From assembly GCF_014648475.1 (NCBI RefSeq), contig NZ_BMRE01000061.1:1-42386 (forward strand): a stretch of DNA of 42,386 nt. The letters run 5' to 3'. Positions 35,082 to 42,386 of the stretch are shown piece by piece; positions within the stretch are counted from its first letter, which is position 1; every line of letters starts with the position of its first letter. The DNA is from Lentzea flava (GTDB taxonomy: Bacteria > Actinomycetota > Actinomycetes > Mycobacteriales > Pseudonocardiaceae). A program made the position numbers and the translations under genes. The notes below the pieces were generated by a model. It did not search any database, was not told where the DNA came from, and saw only the letters and a list, made by a program, of their open reading frames with translations.

Positions 35082-37406
35082 TCATGACCTTTCAGGCAAC
35101 ACGCCGCCCAGCGGGACTCGCTTCCCGGGGAGCCTGGCCAGCTCGGCTTTCGCCTGGGCGTACAGCTCTGTCATCGGAAACTCCTCGCACGCGGCGAGAG
35201 CCTCTTCCAGAACGACAGCTGCCCCTGCCGTGTCACCTGCGTCGAGCCGGCACCGGCCTTCCCAAATCGCCGCCCCGGACTCCATCAGCCTGGCCCCGTT
35301 CTCGGCGTGGATCTTCCTGGCTTGAGCGAACATGGTCACCGCCGCACCGCACTTCCCCAGTTCGTGCAGGCACAACCCGACCCCTATGTTCACCATCGCC
35401 ACCAATGACTGGCGCCGCAGGGACAGCCCAGCCGTGCCGTGTGCTTCCACATCCGCCAGCACGGCCTGCAGCACGGCGAACGCCTCCTCCGTGTCACCGA
35501 GCCGGAGTAGCATCCTCCCGTACCGGTACCGCACAACGCCATGGACATCCCAGAAGTCGAACGGGGCAGACAACTCCACGGACCGCCGGAGAATCTCGCG
35601 CGCGCGGTCGGCGTCACCATCCCGGACGTGGATGGCACCGATGTAGGCCAGAGCCCAGACCTGCTCCAGCGCGTCCCCGACCTCGACGGCAACCCGCAAG
35701 GCCTGCTCGTGGAACCCGAGCGCGGCCGACTCAAACCGCAGCGCCCACCCGACGAAGTTGAGCTGCTGCGCCTCGGACGACTTGTCGCCCAGAGCGCGTG
35801 CGGCGTCCACACCGATGCGAAAGACTTCCTCCCACGGCACGACGAACCAGTGGTCGTCGGAATACCAGTGCATGGACTTGGCCAGGCCCAGCGCCTCCCG
35901 GTGCCAGCCGCGGCGCGCCGCGGCGCGCACCGCCGCGAACCAGTTGGAAGCCTCGTGGTTCAGCCAGACGAGCGCCTCCTCAACCGAGGCGAAGATGTCA
36001 CTGCGCGGACCACTGGCGAAGAACTGCGTGCCCGCCGCGGAGGCGACGCGCAGCAGGTGACGGAGTACGACCTGGGTGACTCGGTCACGCTCGGCTGCGG
36101 CGTCCTCGGCCTCCCACCGCTCGCGCGCGAAGATTCGGATCAGGTCGTGGAAGCGAAACCTGCCCTGAACCGGCGAGACCAGCACCATGCTGGCGTCCAG
36201 GAGCTCGTCGAGGCAGGTCAAAGCGTCTCGTTCGGTCATCTCCGCCGCTACCCGGACCAGTTCAACGCCGAAGTCCGAGCCGGGCACTGCCGCGAGTCGA
36301 CGGAACACCGTGCGCCCACGCGGCGACAGACGGCGATACGACACCTCCAACGCCGAACGCACCTGCAGATCCCCCGCCGACAACGACGTGAGCCGAGTCC
36401 GCTCATCGCGCAGCTGACCGATCAGGTAACACAGCGACCAGGACGGCCTGCTCGCCAGCCGGTTGCCGGCGATCCGCAACGCGAGCGGCAGGTTTCCGCA
36501 CAACGCCGCCAGTTCCGCCGCCTCACCAGGCGCCTCGCGCACCCTGTCCCCCACGATGGAGCGCAGCAACGCGACGGCGTCGGGGTCCTCCAGCGGCCCC
36601 AGCTGCAGCCAGCGCACACCTTCCAGTCCCATCAACATACGGCGACAGGTGATCAGAGTGCGGCAGCCCGGCGCGGAGACGAGGAACGGGCGGATCTGCG
36701 CCTCATCGGCGGCGTTGTCCAGCAACACCAGCACTCGGCGGCTGCTCAGCACCGCCCGGTACGCCCCGGCCTGCTCGACCTCGTTCGCCGGAATGTCGCT
36801 CTGCGGGACGCCCAGCGCACGCAGCAGCCGCTCGAACACCACATGCACCGCAAGCGGCTGCTCGTCGACGCCACGCAAGTCGATGGCGAAGCAGCCGTCC
36901 GGGAACTCGTCGCGCATCTGCTGGGCGGTGAACGTGGCCATCACCGTCTTGCCGACCCCGGGCTGCCCGACGATCGCGACGCTGGGGGTGGCGTGGACGA
37001 GTTCGCGCAGCCGCAGCAGCTCGCACTCCCTTCCGACGAGATCAGGCGGAAGCAGGGGCAACGCCGCAGCACTGGGAACGGGGTCCTTCACCCCACGCCG
37101 ACGGCCTTCACGCGCGACCTCGAGAAACTCGGCACGAGCGTCTGCGGCGAGGCCGAGCGCTTCGGCGAGCACCTCCGCCGAGCGGCGCTGGGCCGCGCGA
37201 GCCCGGCCCCGTTCGAGCTCGCGCAGAGCACGGACGCTGATCCCGGACAGGCGGGCGAGCGACTGCTGACTGAGACCAGCGGCACGCCGGTGCTGAAGCA
37301 ACAGTTCGCCGAAGAGGGACGGCTTGTCGTTCCCGTCATCCACAACGTCGACACGGCCGGCGGGTCGGCACGGAGCAGCCGCACCAGGCCGATCAGGTGA
37401 AGTCAT
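35082..37406 (-). CDS. XRE-NB-ARC-TPR transcriptional regulator
   Basis: ATG 37406 follows GAGGG and gives a 774-residue STAND-type regulator; a longer form from 37508 lacks support. Residues ~31-85 are an XRE helix-turn-helix (LFGELLLQHRRAAGLSQQSL, SVRALRELERGRARAA). Residues ~120-400 are an NB-ARC ATPase with Walker A GQPGVGKT (147-154), Walker B RVLVLLDNAADE, and GNLPLALRIAGNRLASRP as the GLPL motif. The C-terminal ~350 residues are TPR-like helices (GFHEQALRVAVEVGDALEQV, GDTEEAFAVLQAVLADVE). Such proteins resemble SARP regulators without the OmpR-type domain and usually activate nearby gene clusters. Position and strand suggest control of the T7SS operon; this is inference. Confidence 0.9.
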   Translation of the reverse strand: MTSPDRPGAAAPCRPAGRVDVVDDGNDKPSLFGELLLQHRRAAGLSQQSLARLSGISVRALRELERGRARAAQRRSAEVLAEALGLAADARAEFLEVAREGRRRGVKDPVPSAAALPLLPPDLVGRECELLRLRELVHATPSVAIVGQPGVGKTVMATFTAQQMRDEFPDGCFAIDLRGVDEQPLAVHVVFERLLRALGVPQSDIPANEVEQAGAYRAVLSSRRVLVLLDNAADEAQIRPFLVSAPGCRTLITCRRMLMGLEGVRWLQLGPLEDPDAVALLRSIVGDRVREAPGEAAELAALCGNLPLALRIAGNRLASRPSWSLCYLIGQLRDERTRLTSLSAGDLQVRSALEVSYRRLSPRGRTVFRRLAAVPGSDFGVELVRVAAEMTERDALTCLDELLDASMVLVSPVQGRFRFHDLIRIFARERWEAEDAAAERDRVTQVVLRHLLRVASAAGTQFFASGPRSDIFASVEEALVWLNHEASNWFAAVRAAARRGWHREALGLAKSMHWYSDDHWFVVPWEEVFRIGVDAARALGDKSSEAQQLNFVGWALRFESAALGFHEQALRVAVEVGDALEQVWALAYIGAIHVRDGDADRAREILRRSVELSAPFDFWDVHGVVRYRYGRMLLRLGDTEEAFAVLQAVLADVEAHGTAGLSLRRQSLVAMVNIGVGLCLHELGKCGAAVTMFAQARKIHAENGARLMESGAAIWEGRCRLDAGDTAGAAVVLEEALAACEEFPMTELYAQAKAELARLPGKRVPLGGVLPERS

Positions 37407-37849
37407 CGTGCACCGCCCTCTGAGCAGCTGGCGTGAAGGCGATGCGGTCCCGACAGCGCCAGGACGAACGCCGCCATCGTCTCGTCCACAACGATCACAG
37501 CTGAACATTCAACCGGCAGTTTTACCGAAGGGAAACCTGCCGGGCTCAACGTCATGAGGCGGCCAGCTCACGTCGGCGTCCGGCGCTAGCCCGCCTGACC
37601 AGGCGACATCGTGGTCCGGCACCGCTTCACACCGGGACCGCCCCACTCCACCGGCACAGAAAAGGACGACCATCAGGCCAGATGCGCGTGTTCGTTCGAA
37701 CATCTCCTTTAACAGTTGACAACTCACTCATTCGGCGATGTGATCATGAACTGGCGGTAGCTGAGGTGACCAGCAAACGACTGCGTTCGTGCAACGGGCG
37801 TGCCGCACCGCGACTCGAAGCGCCGGATCGAGGAACACCTGAAGCTTTC
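37407..37849. other. intergenic region upstream of the regulator
   Basis: No convincing gene. The 5' leader of the regulator and the left edge of the IS701 remnant lie here. Confidence 0.4.
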
Positions 37850-38712
37850 CCGCCCGAGGGTCACGATGGTTCCGCGACCGCCTTCATGGAGAACTTCGCG
37901 ACCGTGATGGCGCCGAGCCTGGAGGAGGGAACGATCGTGCTGAGGTTGCCGAGTCCCGGCGCCGAGCCGGGACGTTCCTGTTGGCACTGTTCGCGGACCT
38001 GCCGCGGAAGAACTGTTGGACCATCGCCGAGCAGGCCGGTGACCGTGATCCGCACGAAACGCAGCACCTGCTCGCCGTGACCGTGTGAGACACCGACGGC
38101 GTCCGTGACGACCTGCGCGATGACGTCACCAGCCGCCTCGGCGTCGCCGAGGCGGCTGGTGCTCAACGAGGCCGGTGATCTGAAGAAGGACATCGCCACG
38201 GTCGGGGTGCAACGCCAGTGCACGGAACCGCCGGCCGAATCGAGAACGCGCAGCTCGCACCCGCGGCGAGTGCGCCGGACCCGCACGCCACCGCCGTCAG
38301 CGCGCTGTGCTTCGCCGCCGCGACCCCGAGGTACCCGCCAGGTCGTCGTCATCCCGTTCGGCCATCCCGATCTCCTGGATACAACCGTCCACAAGGGACA
38401 ACAGGTGGCGTTGAGGACCACCACCCCTAGAAGTAGGCGCGGAGAAACTGCACGCAGTCGTCCGTATGGACTAAAACGAGTCTTGCGCGCTGAACCGCGT
38501 GACTCACGGTTTGCTCGCCGTCATCGCCGCCGGAGAACACCGACAGCAGCCCACGCCCGACGATCTCGTCGCCCTGAGCTGCAACGAGATCCGCCGCCTG
38601 CCCCGCTGACCTGGTCACATTGGCGACGACGCCACCAACACCGCGCCCGCACCAGCTGCTACCAGCGACGAGAAGCAGCCCAAGCACGGGCATGACGATC
38701 TACGGCTGGAGT
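37850..38712 (+). pseudogene. heavily decayed IS701-type transposase
   Basis: Recognisable pieces occur in order across all three plus frames: AFMENFATVMAPSLEEG; LFADLPRKNCWTIAEQAGDR; DTDGVRDDLRDDV; VHGTAGRIENAQLA; then, after a deletion, LTHGLLAVIAAGEHRQQPTP with LVALSCNEIRRL, and WSHWRRRHQHRARTSCYQRR. 'LPRKNCWTIAEQAGD', 'GTAGRIENAQV' and the WRRRHQ end are hallmarks of actinobacterial IS701 transposases. Several frameshifts and stops, plus loss of most of the DDE core, show it is long dead. It separates the T7SS regulator from the P450 gene. Confidence 0.75.
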
Positions 38713-38719
38713 ACAGGCG

Positions 38720-39952
38720 TCAGAACGGAATGACCGGCAGCGACTCCAACCTGCGCTGAAACTTTCCCGGCTGCCACTGGGCCTGGTCAGGCGGATCGAC
38801 AAGCGTGGTCCTGGGGAAACGCTCGAAGAACAGCCGCAGCGCGGCGGCGGTTTCCGCCTTGCCCAGCTGCACACCCAGGCACCGGTGCCTGCCGTGCCCG
38901 AAACCGAGATGCCCCGTCGTCACCCGAGTGATGTCGAAGGTGTCCGGATCATCGAACTGGCTCGGATCGCGGTTCGCCGCACCGAGGCAGAGCAGAACCA
39001 GCTCACCCGCCGGAACCGTCACGCCGTCAAGATGCAACGGCTGCGTGGTGATGTGGGGTGCGACGAACCGGAAGTTCGACTCATAACGCACGATCTCATC
39101 CACACCGCTGGTGAACAGGTCCGGGTGCGCCAGCGCTTTGGCGAGCTGGTCGTGATGCGTGAGGAAGCTGAAAGCGCCGTTGCCGATCGCAATGGCCACT
39201 TCCATACCACCGACGAGGAACACGATGTAGGTCGAGGTTAGTTCTTCTCTGGTCATCTTCCCTTCATCGTGAAGCCTCAGCAGGCTCGTGAACACATCGT
39301 CACCCGGCTCTCCGCGTTTGATTTCGATGAGCTCGTTCGCCCACTCGACGAGCAGCCTCGCGGATCGTTCTACCCTGCTGATCACCGGGGTCATCATCGA
39401 CTCGCCCGCAACGGTCGCCAACATGTTCCGCTCGTTGTCCGGGATACCGGCAATCGCGCAGAGCGTTTTCCCGGCAATCGGGTTGGCGTAGTCCGCCATG
39501 AAATCGATCGGCTGACCTGCCGAAAATTTGTCCAGCAGCCCCTGGGCGGCATCGCGAGCTTTATCTACCAGCCCTTCAACTCTTTCGGCGGTGAAGAAGT
39601 TTCTCGAGGCCGCGCGCACCAGGTTGTGAAGTTCCCCGTCCTGGTAGAACGGGCTTCGACTTGCCGCACGCGGGATGCGAGGACGTAAGGCATCGTTTCT
39701 CACCACACAGCTCGAGGTGATGATCTCACCGTGCTTGACAAGATCGATTTCAACACTCGGATCCGCCAGCACCCTCCTCACGTCCTCATATCGGGTGATG
39801 ACCCAGTAGCGGTAGCCGGTGCTGTCGACCGGGATCGCTGGAGAGGCTTCACGGAGTCTTGCGAAAGCTTCGTGCGGACAGGACGTAAATTCCGCGATCG
39901 GAAGCTTTCCCAGTTTTTCCGGGATCCGTTCCTGCTTCTCCGCGGTAGTCAT
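38720..39952 (-). CDS. cytochrome P450 with a non-canonical I-helix
   Basis: ATG 39952 follows a GGGGA; ATG 39970 is possible. The 410-residue soluble bacterial P450 has the C-helix (GELHNLVRAASRNFF), the ExxR motif (DEIVRYES, E286/R289), and the heme loop FGHGRHRCLG with Cys358. The I-helix reads FLVGGMEVAIA where P450s normally have AGx(D/E)T. G248 replaces Ala and V252 replaces the Thr that helps proton delivery to the heme-bound oxygen. This loss occurs in some P450s that rely on the substrate or that do atypical chemistry. No ferredoxin or biosynthetic cluster is visible, so the substrate is unknown. The right neighbour begins about 280 bases away and is divergent. Confidence 0.92.
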   Translation of the reverse strand: MTTAEKQERIPEKLGKLPIAEFTSCPHEAFARLREASPAIPVDSTGYRYWVITRYEDVRRVLADPSVEIDLVKHGEIITSSCVVRNDALRPRIPRAASRSPFYQDGELHNLVRAASRNFFTAERVEGLVDKARDAAQGLLDKFSAGQPIDFMADYANPIAGKTLCAIAGIPDNERNMLATVAGESMMTPVISRVERSARLLVEWANELIEIKRGEPGDDVFTSLLRLHDEGKMTREELTSTYIVFLVGGMEVAIAIGNGAFSFLTHHDQLAKALAHPDLFTSGVDEIVRYESNFRFVAPHITTQPLHLDGVTVPAGELVLLCLGAANRDPSQFDDPDTFDITRVTTGHLGFGHGRHRCLGVQLGKAETAAALRLFFERFPRTTLVDPPDQAQWQPGKFQRRLESLPVIPF

Positions 39953-40236
39953 CGAATCATCCCCATCCATGATCGTTCGGCATTATCGGAAGTCTTTCGA
40001 GCCTGTGCGGAATCACCTCATATCGTGTAGCCGTGCACGGTGAGCCTTGATCGAACGTTCCACCGAGTGGAACACCTTCTCCGCTCAGACGTAGTTGACC
40101 TTCGCCGGCTCCGAGACGGCGCACCGGTAACAAGGGGTAGATCTGTCTGCCCTCATGGCCCTGCTTCCTGGCTCCTCATGGCGATTGGCCCGAACCGAGT
40201 CCAGGGTTGAGGCCGGACCCAGGAGGAGGCTCGATC

Positions 40237-40467
40237 ATGTCCGCGTCGTTCGAAGAAGTACTCTGTGGGCTGAGAGATCTGATGCTTTCCCACGGCGATG
40301 AGGAAGGTGCGGAACAGTGCACGTCGCTGATAACGGCAACGGTGGCCGCTGATGAGCTGGTCGCGGCAATCCGGCGTGGAGACGGTGAGGCCATGAGCTT
40401 CCACCACGAGTTGCTCGTCCGAAGCACGGCTGAAGCCAGCCCGTTGCGCTTCATGATCAAGGATTGA
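40237..40467 (+). CDS. small hypothetical protein (76 aa)
   Basis: ATG 40237 has a very strong AGGAGGAGG at 40221-40229, eight bases upstream. The product is short, acidic and probably helical (SASFEEVLCGLRDLMLSHGD, AADELVAAIRRGDGEAMSFH), with one Cys in each of the two halves and a basic/hydrophobic end (SPLRFMIKD). No signal peptide or family is recognised. It lies upstream of and on the same strand as the cold-shock gene but 163 bases away, so co-transcription is uncertain. The strong ribosome-binding site argues that it is expressed. Confidence 0.65.
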   Translation: MSASFEEVLCGLRDLMLSHGDEEGAEQCTSLITATVAADELVAAIRRGDGEAMSFHHELLVRSTAEASPLRFMIKD

Positions 40468-40630
40468 GTCATCGGTCCTGACCACGTCAACCGGTTCGGA
40501 CTGCTCGCGGTTTGCGTGGGGTGGAGGATGTGGACGGACGATGTCGCGGGCTGGAGCACCCCGCGACATCGCCTCTGGTTGTTCTAGTGGGTATCTCTTT
40601 CAGCAGAGTGGATTTGGCGGTCAGGTGAGC

Positions 40631-41074
40631 ATGTCGGATGTGTTGACGGGCCGCGTCGTGCGGTTTGACGCGGGCAGAGGGTTCGGGTTCATCGCGCCCG
40701 ACAAGGGCGGCGAGGAAGACGTTTTCGTTCATGTGAACGGTCTTGTCGAAGGCAAACAGGACCTCCGGGTCGGTACGAGGGTCTCCTTCCAGGTGGTCGG
40801 CGGAAAGCGTGGTCTCAAGGCCTACGACGTGCGAGTCGTGGATCCAGGCGACTCCACCCCCGAAAGCGAGCAGGGCGCGGCGCGCGCCGAACAAGCGCCG
40901 AGTTGGATCGCCGACTTCAGTGAGAGTTGCGAGGTTCTCACCCGTGCCGAACTGACAACGGAAGTGACGGAAGCACTCCTGAAGGAGGTCCAGTCGCTGA
41001 CGGCCGCGCAGGTTCTGCAGGTGCGCGAGGTTGTCCTGCGACTCGCTGACGGGCATGACTGGTTGATCGACTGA
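40631..41074 (+). CDS. cold-shock domain protein with a C-terminal helical extension
   Basis: ATG 40631 is chosen because the domain begins at once and AGGTGAG lies upstream. Residues 4-70 are a cold-shock domain with RNP1 GFGFI (17-21) and RNP2 VFVHV (31-35), which bind single-stranded RNA or DNA. Typical Csp proteins have about 67 residues; this one is 147 long. The extra ~75 residues are an acidic linker (PGDSTPESEQGAARAEQAPS) and a helical tail (LTTEVTEALLKEVQSL, AAQVLQVREVVLRLADGHDW). The tail may mediate dimerisation or partner binding. A perfect terminator follows. Confidence 0.88.
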   Translation: MSDVLTGRVVRFDAGRGFGFIAPDKGGEEDVFVHVNGLVEGKQDLRVGTRVSFQVVGGKRGLKAYDVRVVDPGDSTPESEQGAARAEQAPSWIADFSESCEVLTRAELTTEVTEALLKEVQSLTAAQVLQVREVVLRLADGHDWLID

Positions 41075-41158
41075 GGAACCTGCGGTCAGGACGGGCCTGT
41101 GAAAAGGTCGCTGGCCTGACCGTGCACTCCGAACTCGACGCTGGTGCGCTCCCCGGCA

Positions 41159-41211
41159 GACCGGAAGCGGCCTGCTGAGGCCGCAAGTGCCTCAGCAGGC
41201 CGCTTCCGGTC
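41159..41211. terminator. 22-bp perfect-stem bidirectional terminator
   Basis: 41159-41180 is perfectly complementary to 41190-41211 around a 9-base loop. It sits between the convergent genes ending at 41074 (plus) and 41215 (minus) and should terminate both. Such a long exact stem is unusual. Confidence 0.85.
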
Positions 41212-41214
41212 TCA

Positions 41215-41958
41215 TCAGGACATGCGTCGGCCGATGACTCGACGGACCGTCGTCTTGGTGACCAGAGCAGTCGAGTCCGTGGAGCCGCCGTCAGTCCGGA
41301 CGGAGGCACGGGCCCCTGCGGAAAGGCGCCTCTCCCGCCGACGGACAACGCGGATCTCCTGCTGCGACGCCTCCTCCCGCGGTTTCGAGGAAACGGTGGC
41401 GGGTTCGGGTGATTCCCGTTGCGTGATCGGCGGCCGGGGCACCGGGCGGGCGCCTGCGGGCGGGCGTGGCACAGGGCGTGGCAGAGCGGGAGGCGCCGGG
41501 ACCGGACGTGTTGCCTCCGATGCGGTGCGTGGCGCGAGCAAGTCCGTTGCGGACTGCATGTCGGCCGTGGCCGTACCCGGCGTCTCCGGCGGCTGTGCTT
41601 CCGTGACAGACTTGTCCGCACGGCTCGACGCGGGTTGCGCCGTTGCGGGCTTCCTGAGCCGTTTCGGAAGGGGCATGGGCACGGATTGGACGTCACCGGC
41701 AGACCGCACCACCACCTTCGACATTCGATAACGCGACTGCGGATGGTGCACTGCCTGCCGGTTGACTTTCCTACCGCCGCCCATGGGTCGTTGCCGGAGC
41801 AGACGTGCGATGCCTGGATCGACGTGGTCCGAGAAGTCGTGGTCAGGGCAAGGCCCCCTCCACGCGCACCCACGTACCCGGCACGGTGGCAGTCGAGCCG
41901 GCTGTTCCGGCTCGCTGTTGGCCGACGGCCTATCAGGGTCGAACGCAGAGGTGTTCAC
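41215..41958 (-). CDS. Pro/Arg-rich hypothetical protein (~247 aa)
   Basis: The leftward frame is open from 42048. I favour GTG 41958 (GGCAGG about eight bases upstream); ATG 41724 is an alternative that gives about 169 residues. The N-terminal part has a Cys pair in RLPPCRVRGCAWRGPCPDHD, resembling small zinc-binding knuckles. It is followed by a long disordered Ala/Pro/Arg/Thr-rich region (RPVPRPPAGARPVPRPP) and a basic C-terminus (VTKTTVRRVIGRRMS). No family is recognised. Its stop lies three bases from the perfect terminator stem. The low complexity leaves some doubt that it is expressed. Confidence 0.5.
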   Translation of the reverse strand: MNTSAFDPDRPSANSEPEQPARLPPCRVRGCAWRGPCPDHDFSDHVDPGIARLLRQRPMGGGRKVNRQAVHHPQSRYRMSKVVVRSAGDVQSVPMPLPKRLRKPATAQPASSRADKSVTEAQPPETPGTATADMQSATDLLAPRTASEATRPVPAPPALPRPVPRPPAGARPVPRPPITQRESPEPATVSSKPREEASQQEIRVVRRRERRLSAGARASVRTDGGSTDSTALVTKTTVRRVIGRRMS

Positions 41959-42340
41959 GTGAACCTGCCGAGACAGTGCGAGTGGGACATGAAGCGGCCG
42001 CAGGAATCTGAACCGGCCAGACGACCTGCTTTGTGAAATGGAACCCACCTACCGAGACCGCAGAGAGCCAGATGGTGACGACGGCTCCAAAAGTGTGTCA
42101 GATGACGATCTCACACCATCAGCCGCCGAAGGCGTCCTCAGATCCGCGAGCTTGCCCGTGCGCCCAAGGACGACTGCCCAGGCGAACAACCGGTGCCCTC
42201 CCGGCGGCAGACAGCCTGATGTGGCAGTCCCCACCCGCAAGTTCGGAGACCCGCGTTTGGTGCGTGCCTGATCAGACTCCGAAGGCGTCGGCACCGACAT
42301 CTCCGCGTCAACATTGTGGCGGTCCGCCTAGGGCCTGTCC
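41959..42340. other. intergenic region at the right end
   Basis: No convincing gene. AGGGCCTGTCCTCAAAG near 42331-42346 may be the end repeat of the IS5-like element that continues outside the window. Confidence 0.35.
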
Positions 42341-42386
42341 TCAAAGCCAGAGCGTGAGGGCGGCCAGGTCGATCATGTCTTGGTAG
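42341..42386 (-). CDS. C-terminal end of an IS5-type transposase, cut by the window edge
   Basis: The last 15 codons on the minus strand read YQDMIDLAALTLWL followed by a stop (TGA at 42343-42341). 'YxxMIDLAxLxLWL' is the usual C-terminal helix of IS5-type DDE transposases in actinomycetes. Only this tip is inside the window, so the identity is suggestive and the gene's integrity cannot be judged. Confidence 0.6.
   Translation of the reverse strand, partial: YQDMIDLAALTLWL

Noticed and set aside
1..42386. tRNA or rRNA genes, which often mark island ends.
   Set aside because: I found no cloverleaf or rRNA-like stretch by eye. A covariance-model search would be decisive.

Overview
The window is high-GC DNA with strong G/C third-position bias and frequent GTG starts. 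It carries an actinobacterial type VII secretion (T7SS/ESX) core, DUF2017, NB-ARC/XRE and P450 genes. This points to a filamentous actinomycete, most likely Pseudonocardiaceae (Amycolatopsis/Saccharothrix/Lentzea-like). The genus is an inference; no rRNA or tRNA gene was recognised.

Layout. Positions 1-2.7 kb hold the start of a leftward protein cut by the window edge, a small unknown gene, an intact IS3-type element with a -1 slippery site, and remnants of an older IS3 element and of a GlcG/HbpS-like gene. Positions 2.7-6.7 kb hold three single genes: an unknown leftward protein, a 581-aa beta-rich protein of unknown function, and a DUF2017-like protein. Positions 6.8-9.4 kb are an IS graveyard: a transposase pseudogene bounded by perfect 17-bp inverted repeats, an IS30 remnant and a broken secreted-protein gene. 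Positions 9.7-12.1 kb hold a small secreted protein divergent from an OmpR-type response regulator and its histidine kinase, with tandem dyads between them. Positions 12.5-17.3 kb are again decayed: two IS481-type transposases, a small secreted protein, a hisC fragment and an internally deleted IS21 pair.

The core is a leftward operon from 34665 down to 17500. It encodes two WXG100 proteins, a helical T7SS-associated protein, a 972-aa WXG/PPE-like Pro/Gly-rich protein with a 77-aa repeat array, EccC (three ATPase modules in one chain), EccD, EccB, an 888-aa protein with a probable degenerate ADP-ribosyltransferase fold, and an 1114-aa beta-helix/CbxX-AAA/pseudo-AAA fusion. Most of the later genes overlap by 4-8 bases or are 6 bases apart. 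No EccE or mycosin (MycP) gene is visible. A same-strand XRE-NB-ARC-TPR regulator lies immediately upstream. I think this is the most interesting system in the window: a non-mycobacterial T7SS in which the usual EccA is apparently replaced by the beta-helix/AAA fusion, accompanied by the ART-like protein.

Positions 37.8-42.4 kb hold a shredded IS701 transposase, a cytochrome P450 with an unusual I-helix, a 76-aa protein, a cold-shock protein with a C-terminal extension, a perfect 22-bp-stem terminator, a low-complexity Pro/Arg-rich protein and the edge of an IS5-like transposase. The T7SS island is therefore flanked on both sides by mobile-element debris, as expected for an accessory or recombination-prone region.
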